From Planctomycetaceae bacterium (lineage in GTDB: Bacteria > Planctomycetota > Planctomycetia > Pirellulales > Thermoguttaceae): 5,963 nt of DNA. Location: the NCBI GenBank assembly GCA_031254675.1, contig JAIRTV010000394.1, forward strand, positions 1 through 5,963. Reading direction: 5' to 3'. Within the stretch, counting starts at the first letter, position 1. Every line of letters starts with the position of its first letter. Shown here piece after piece: positions 5,863-5,963 of this stretch. The position numbers and the translations under genes are program-made. The notes beneath the pieces were generated by a model. It worked only from the letters and a program-made list of their open reading frames with translations, ran no database searches and was not told where the DNA came from.

Positions 5863-5963
5863 AAGGAGTGGAGAGTGAATAGTTATGAGTGAATAGTGAA
5901 TAGTTCGCAAGCGGAATTATTGCCAAAATGGTAATAATTCCGCTTGCAAACTATTCACTCATA
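5863..5963. repeat. Heptamer-built long hairpin element (copy 2)
   Basis: Six tandem 7-mers fill 5863-5904 (AAGGAGT, GGAGAGT, GAATAGT, TATGAGT, GAATAGT, GAATAGT), then TCGCAAGCGGAATTATT. The inner stem pairs 5895-5925 with 5929-5959 at 29 of 31 positions, closing on an AAA loop. TATGAGT (5884-5890) pairs with 5957-5963, which leaves the left arm one heptamer longer than the right. Heptamer type, core sequence and asymmetry match copy 1 at 70-170. It lies upstream of the LarA-like gene, with 5758-5862 between them showing nothing recognisable. The window ends exactly at the last paired base, so the element may extend further. Confidence 0.88.

Overview
The window is a moderately AT-rich bacterial segment with three long genes separated by intergenic DNA rich in repeats. 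The organism cannot be named from the sequence. A NuoE/HndA-type iron-sulfur subunit, a large soluble hybrid histidine kinase and a LarA-like protein together suggest a bacterium with anaerobic or fermentative metabolism. Planctomycetes-like or similar environmental or gut lineages are possible, but this is a weak inference from general impression and not from a marker gene.

Layout: positions 2-70 hold three tandem copies of a 23-bp unit. They run directly into a long hairpin (77-170) whose arms are built from 7-nt units. A promoter-like region follows, then nuoE/hndA on the + strand (292-807). This gene converges, with a 38-bp gap, on a 956-residue hybrid sensor kinase on the - strand (846-3716). 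Next comes a 764-bp stretch with no convincing gene (3717-4480), which contains several inverted repeats, including a 30-bp-arm hairpin made of 9-nt units. A LarA-like nickel-pincer-type protein lies on the - strand (4481-5722). Its short upstream region ends in a second heptamer-built hairpin (5863-5963), which reaches the edge of the window.

The three genes do not form an operon. nuoE is transcribed alone here, without the nuoF or hydrogenase partners it normally sits with. The kinase and the LarA-like gene share a strand but are 764 bp apart with a hairpin between them. No shared pathway can be argued from context.

The most unusual content is the repeat layer. The two hairpins at the ends of the window are diverged members of one family: same heptamer arms, same core around TCGCAWGCGGAATT, and the same asymmetry of one extra heptamer in the left arm. 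A third hairpin is built on a similar principle from a different short unit. I found no clear new defence or enzyme system in the window.
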